A stretch of DNA of 64,000 bases from an uncultured SAR116 cluster alpha proteobacterium (lineage in GTDB: Bacteria > Pseudomonadota > Alphaproteobacteria > Puniceispirillales > Marisalimonadaceae). Made by a program: the position numbers and the translations under genes. The notes under the pieces are model-generated. The model searched no databases. It was not told the DNA's origin and worked only from the letters and a program-made list of their open reading frames with translations. Positions 60,435 through 64,000 of this stretch are shown piece by piece (within the stretch, counting starts at the first letter, position 1; each line of letters starts with the position of its first letter). The DNA lies in contig CACMYY010000005.1 of the NCBI GenBank assembly GCA_902618025.1, positions 1 to 64,000 of the forward strand. The letters are read 5' to 3'.

Positions 60435-61145
60435 TTACCTTTTTTCAAAATTTAACATACTACTTAAAATAGATTTTATGTCTGATCCAGTGAAATTAAT
60501 ATATTCTCTAAAAATATCAGCTTCTTTTCTGTTAAAATCATTTTCAATCCATGCAGTACTGATTCCTAATTCACTAGCTGGCTTTAAGTTTTTAGGTGTA
60601 TCTTCGAAAAAAATACTTTTAGAAATATTAATATCATTAAGACCAAGTTTTTTTTTCATCATAAGATAAGAGTTAAGATCTGGTTTGGCTATATAATTTG
60701 CATCTTTAATGTCAAAAATAATCTCAAATTCTTCAAATATTCCCATTGATTTTAATATATTTTTTGCATGTTTAAATGTTGCATTAGTGTAAATTGATTT
60801 CTTGCCTTTAATTTTACCTAGTAATGTTTTAAGTGTAATATCTTCATCTAATTCACTAAAATCTACATCATGTACAAATTCAAGAAATGGCTCTGGGTCA
60901 ATTTTTTTTTCAATCATTAACCCTCTTAAGGTTAGACCATATTTTTTATACATATTTCTTTGTAGAGTAAGAGCGTCAACCTCATTTAAGTTAAAAAATT
61001 CTTTAATATATTTAGTCATTCTTGAGGAGACACGTTTAAACAAACCTAAATTAAAATCATAAATTGTGTTATCTAAATCAAAAATCCAATGATCATATTT
61101 GTCATTAAAATCTTTAGTATCAATATTATTCAAAAATGATTTCAT
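60435..61145 (-). CDS. HAD-family pyrimidine 5'-nucleotidase-like hydrolase
   Basis: [47 protein letters not shown]. Confidence 0.92.
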   Translation of the reverse strand: MKSFLNNIDTKDFNDKYDHWIFDLDNTIYDFNLGLFKRVSSRMTKYIKEFFNLNEVDALTLQRNMYKKYGLTLRGLMIEKKIDPEPFLEFVHDVDFSELDEDITLKTLLGKIKGKKSIYTNATFKHAKNILKSMGIFEEFEIIFDIKDANYIAKPDLNSYLMMKKKLGLNDINISKSIFFEDTPKNLKPASELGISTAWIENDFNRKEADIFREYINFTGSDIKSILSSMLNFEKR

Positions 61146-61156
61146 AAAAATTTAAA

Positions 61157-62071
61157 CTAATTAGAGCTTTTTCTAATGATAGTTCCTACACCATGTTCTG
61201 TAAAAAGTTCTAACAACAGAGAATGAGGCATTCTTCCATCCATTATTACAGATGCCTCTGCACCACCTAAAACTGCATCAATGCATGTTTTAATTTTTGG
61301 GATCATGCCCCCAACAACAATTTTATTTTTTATTAACTCTTGCGCTTCTGAAATTGTTAATTCTGGAATTAAATTACCATTTTGGTCAAGAACTCCGGCA
61401 ACGTCAGTTAACATTATCATTCTAGAGGCTTTCATTGCAGCTGAAATAGATCCTGCTGCAGTATCAGCATTTATATTATATGTTAAGCCATCGGTTCCAA
61501 TCCCAACAGGCGCAATTACAGGTATCATTTTTTCATTAATTAAAGCATGGATAACTTGAGGATCAATTTTTTCTGGTTCACCTACATATCCAAGATCAAT
61601 TGCTTTTTCTACATTAGAGTCAGAATTTTCATCAACTTTAATTAGTCTTTTAGCAGTTATTAAATTTCCATCTTTACCAGAAATACCAACTGATTTTGCA
61701 CCTGAATTAGCAATCGATGAAACTATTGCTTTATTAGTTACTCCACTAAGAACCATTTCAACAACATCAATTGTTGCTTCATCCGTTATTCGAAGTCCAT
61801 TTATAAACTCAGTTTTTATTTGAAGCTTAGATAACATTTCACCTATTTGTGGTCCACCTCCATGTACCACAACTGGAAGCATTCCTACTTGTTGTAATAA
61901 AACAATATCTTTTGCAAAGCTGTTTACGTATTCCTTTTTACCCATTGCATTTCCACCAAATTTTACAACAATAACCTTATTTGCATAACGTTTCATAAAA
62001 GGTAAAGTTTCTGTAAGTAAATCAGCTTTTTTCAGCCATTCAGATTGAATTTGATCTTTATTTTTTTTCAA
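61157..62071 (-). CDS. argB: Acetylglutamate kinase
   Basis: VVKFGGNAMG, PVVVHGGGPQIGEML, MIPKIKTCIDAVLGG. Confidence 0.97.
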   Translation of the reverse strand: MKKNKDQIQSEWLKKADLLTETLPFMKRYANKVIVVKFGGNAMGKKEYVNSFAKDIVLLQQVGMLPVVVHGGGPQIGEMLSKLQIKTEFINGLRITDEATIDVVEMVLSGVTNKAIVSSIANSGAKSVGISGKDGNLITAKRLIKVDENSDSNVEKAIDLGYVGEPEKIDPQVIHALINEKMIPVIAPVGIGTDGLTYNINADTAAGSISAAMKASRMIMLTDVAGVLDQNGNLIPELTISEAQELIKNKIVVGGMIPKIKTCIDAVLGGAEASVIMDGRMPHSLLLELFTEHGVGTIIRKSSN

Positions 62072-62145
62072 TGCTTTAACCGTTTAAAATTTATATCAAT
62101 ATTATTATCATATATTTTTGAATTTAATTATTATTTTATCTTTTT

Positions 62146-62781
62146 TTATGAAAAGCTTGCTAAATATGTTCTCAACATTTCAATACCATTATTTTTGAGA
62201 CTTGAAGTAACCATTATTTCTGGAAAAGCAGCTGTATATTTAGAAATAATTTTATTTGAATTATCTTTCACCTTTATTATTTCTTCTTCACTCAATTTAT
62301 CAATTTTTGTAAGAACTAAAACCCAACTTACTGCTGCTGTATCAAGTTCTTTCATTATACTTTTATCTAAATCTCCAATCCCTCGCCTACTATCAATTAA
62401 CAGACATACAGTTCTTAGTGTTGGTCTACCTTTTAAATACTTTAAAGTAAGAGATGTCCATGATTTTATATCTTTCTTTGGTGCTTTTGCATAACCATAA
62501 CCAGGTAGATCAACTAATCTAAGCCTATTACTTTGATAGAAAAGGTCAAAAAATATCAATTGCCTAGTTCTTCCTGGTGTTTGACTAGTTCTAGCTAAGG
62601 TTTTTCTATTTGTGAGGGCATTAACAAGTGAACTTTTACCAACATTAGATCTTCCTGCAAATGCTACCTCATTACCTTCTTGAGGAGGTATAACATTGAT
62701 ATCAAGAGCTGCAGCTATGAATTTACAATCCCCTGAAAAAATTTTTCTAGCTTTTTCAATTTCAAGATCATCATATAACAA
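62146..62781 (-). CDS. engB: Ribosome biogenesis GTP-binding protein YihA/EngB
   Basis: FAGRSNVGKSSLVNALTNRK, TPGRTRQLIFF, VDLPGYGYAKAPK, LTKIDKL. Confidence 0.97.
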   Translation of the reverse strand: MLYDDLEIEKARKIFSGDCKFIAAALDINVIPPQEGNEVAFAGRSNVGKSSLVNALTNRKTLARTSQTPGRTRQLIFFDLFYQSNRLRLVDLPGYGYAKAPKKDIKSWTSLTLKYLKGRPTLRTVCLLIDSRRGIGDLDKSIMKELDTAAVSWVLVLTKIDKLSEEEIIKVKDNSNKIISKYTAAFPEIMVTSSLKNNGIEMLRTYLASFS

Positions 62782-62794
62782 GAATTCAACCTAC

Positions 62795-64000
62795 TTATTT
62801 TGACTCTTTATTCATCTTATTCATAATTACCCATTGCTGACATATTGAAAGCAGATTATTCCATGTCCAATATATAACTAAACCAGCAGGGAAGGTGGCT
62901 AATAAAAATGTAAATGCAACTGGCATCCACGCAAATATTTTTGCTTGTATAGGGTCCGGTGGAGTTGGGTTTAGTCTCTGCTGTAAAAACATAGTCACAC
63001 CCATAAACAACGGCCAAATACCAATATTTAAAAAGTCTGGTAAAAATGATGTGCTATAGGGAAGCAAACCAAATAGATTAAAAATACTTGTTGGATCTTG
63101 AACAGATAAATCCTTAATCCACCCAAAAAAAGGTGTTTGCCTCATTTCAATTGAAACAAATAAAACCTTATATAGAGCAAAGAAGACAGGAATCTGAACT
63201 AAAATTGGCAAACATCCTGCCGCAGGATTCACTTTTTCTTTTTTATAAAGATTCATCATTTCTTGGTTTAATTTTTGTCGATCGTCACCAACCCTTTCTC
63301 TCAATTTTTGAATCTGAGGTGTTAGCACTCTCATTTTAGCCATGCTCTTGTATGATTTATTTGCTAATGGAAAAAATAATAATTTAACAATTACTGTTAT
63401 AGCTAAAATTGCTAATCCAAAATTACCTAAATAATCATTTGCCCAAGATAAAGCATAAAAGAAAGGTTTCGTTAAAAAATAAAACCAACCAAAATCAATG
63501 GCTAAATCAAAATGTTGAATATTAAATTTTTGTTCATATTCGTCAAACAATGCTAATCTTTTTGCTCCTGCAAATGTCCTTGATAAAAACTCACCTTTAG
63601 AGTTTGCAGAAATAGTTACAGCATTTCCTAAAAAATCAGTTTGATATTGTCCACCATTTGAACTTAATTTTCTAAAAGTAAAGTTGTATTTCTGGTTTTG
63701 ATCAGGTAATAGAGCTGTCATCCAATATTTGTCAGTCAAACCAATCCAACCACCTGATTCATTTGGTTTTATATTAATACCTTTTTTGCCAGCTTCTGTT
63801 AAATCGCCATAACTTTGTTCAGACAATGTTTTATCGAAAACTCCGAGTGGACCTTCATGCAATACAAAAAAATCAATTGTTTCTGGTTCACCAGCTCTTC
63901 TAATTAAACCATATGGATACAAAATAACTGACTTAGCAGAACTATTTTCAACTCTCTGGTTAACAGTGATCATAAAAGTATCGTCAATACTTATGTCTTG
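62795..64000 (-). CDS. yidC: Membrane protein insertase YidC, 5' end beyond window
   Basis: NKSYKSMAKMRVLTPQIQKLRER, NPAAGCLPILVQIPVFFALYKVL; reading frame stays open past track start 63973 (QDISIDDTFMITVNQRVEN). Confidence 0.96.
   Translation of the reverse strand, partial: QDISIDDTFMITVNQRVENSSAKSVILYPYGLIRRAGEPETIDFFVLHEGPLGVFDKTLSEQSYGDLTEAGKKGINIKPNESGGWIGLTDKYWMTALLPDQNQKYNFTFRKLSSNGGQYQTDFLGNAVTISANSKGEFLSRTFAGAKRLALFDEYEQKFNIQHFDLAIDFGWFYFLTKPFFYALSWANDYLGNFGLAILAITVIVKLLFFPLANKSYKSMAKMRVLTPQIQKLRERVGDDRQKLNQEMMNLYKKEKVNPAAGCLPILVQIPVFFALYKVLFVSIEMRQTPFFGWIKDLSVQDPTSIFNLFGLLPYSTSFLPDFLNIGIWPLFMGVTMFLQQRLNPTPPDPIQAKIFAWMPVAFTFLLATFPAGLVIYWTWNNLLSICQQWVIMNKMNKESK

Noticed and set aside
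62045-62494. 149-aa plus-strand ORF over the argB-engB junction
   Set aside because: Antisense to conserved EngB and the argB start; hydrophobic low-complexity translation.
1-64000. CRISPR arrays, transposases, integrases, tRNA/rRNA genes
   Set aside because: No regularly spaced repeats, mobile-element proteins or tRNA-like cloverleaf were noticed by eye; tRNAscan/Infernal would be decisive.

Overview
AT-rich, gene-dense chromosomal window with short intergenic gaps. It looks like a streamlined, probably marine, alphaproteobacterium; this taxonomic guess rests on gene content and synteny only. The right half is mostly housekeeping: hemC/hemD/mitofilin-like/hemY, tsaD-gpsA, pheA-ffs (SRP RNA)-dnaX-recR, def-fmt-truA, dapE-dapD, argB, engB, yidC. 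The left and middle hold accessory metabolism: an orphan modBC pair; a cobalt-type nitrile hydratase locus (alpha, beta, activator) flanked by two Zn alcohol dehydrogenases, a PEP-mutase/isocitrate-lyase-family lyase and an AceE-like E1 enzyme next to a divergent Lrp regulator; and a TRAP-transporter locus with a BKACE-type beta-keto-acid cleavage enzyme, a lambda-crystallin-type 3-hydroxyacid dehydrogenase, SDRs and a uronate-dehydrogenase-like protein. The most unexpected sequence-level observation is that hemD and dnaX both lack any in-frame ATG/GTG/TTG ahead of their conserved N-termini. Each has an in-frame ATT at the right place, and in hemD it has a well-spaced Shine-Dalgarno. The supplied ORF track therefore truncates both proteins. 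I saw no tRNA, rRNA, CRISPR, IS element or prophage.
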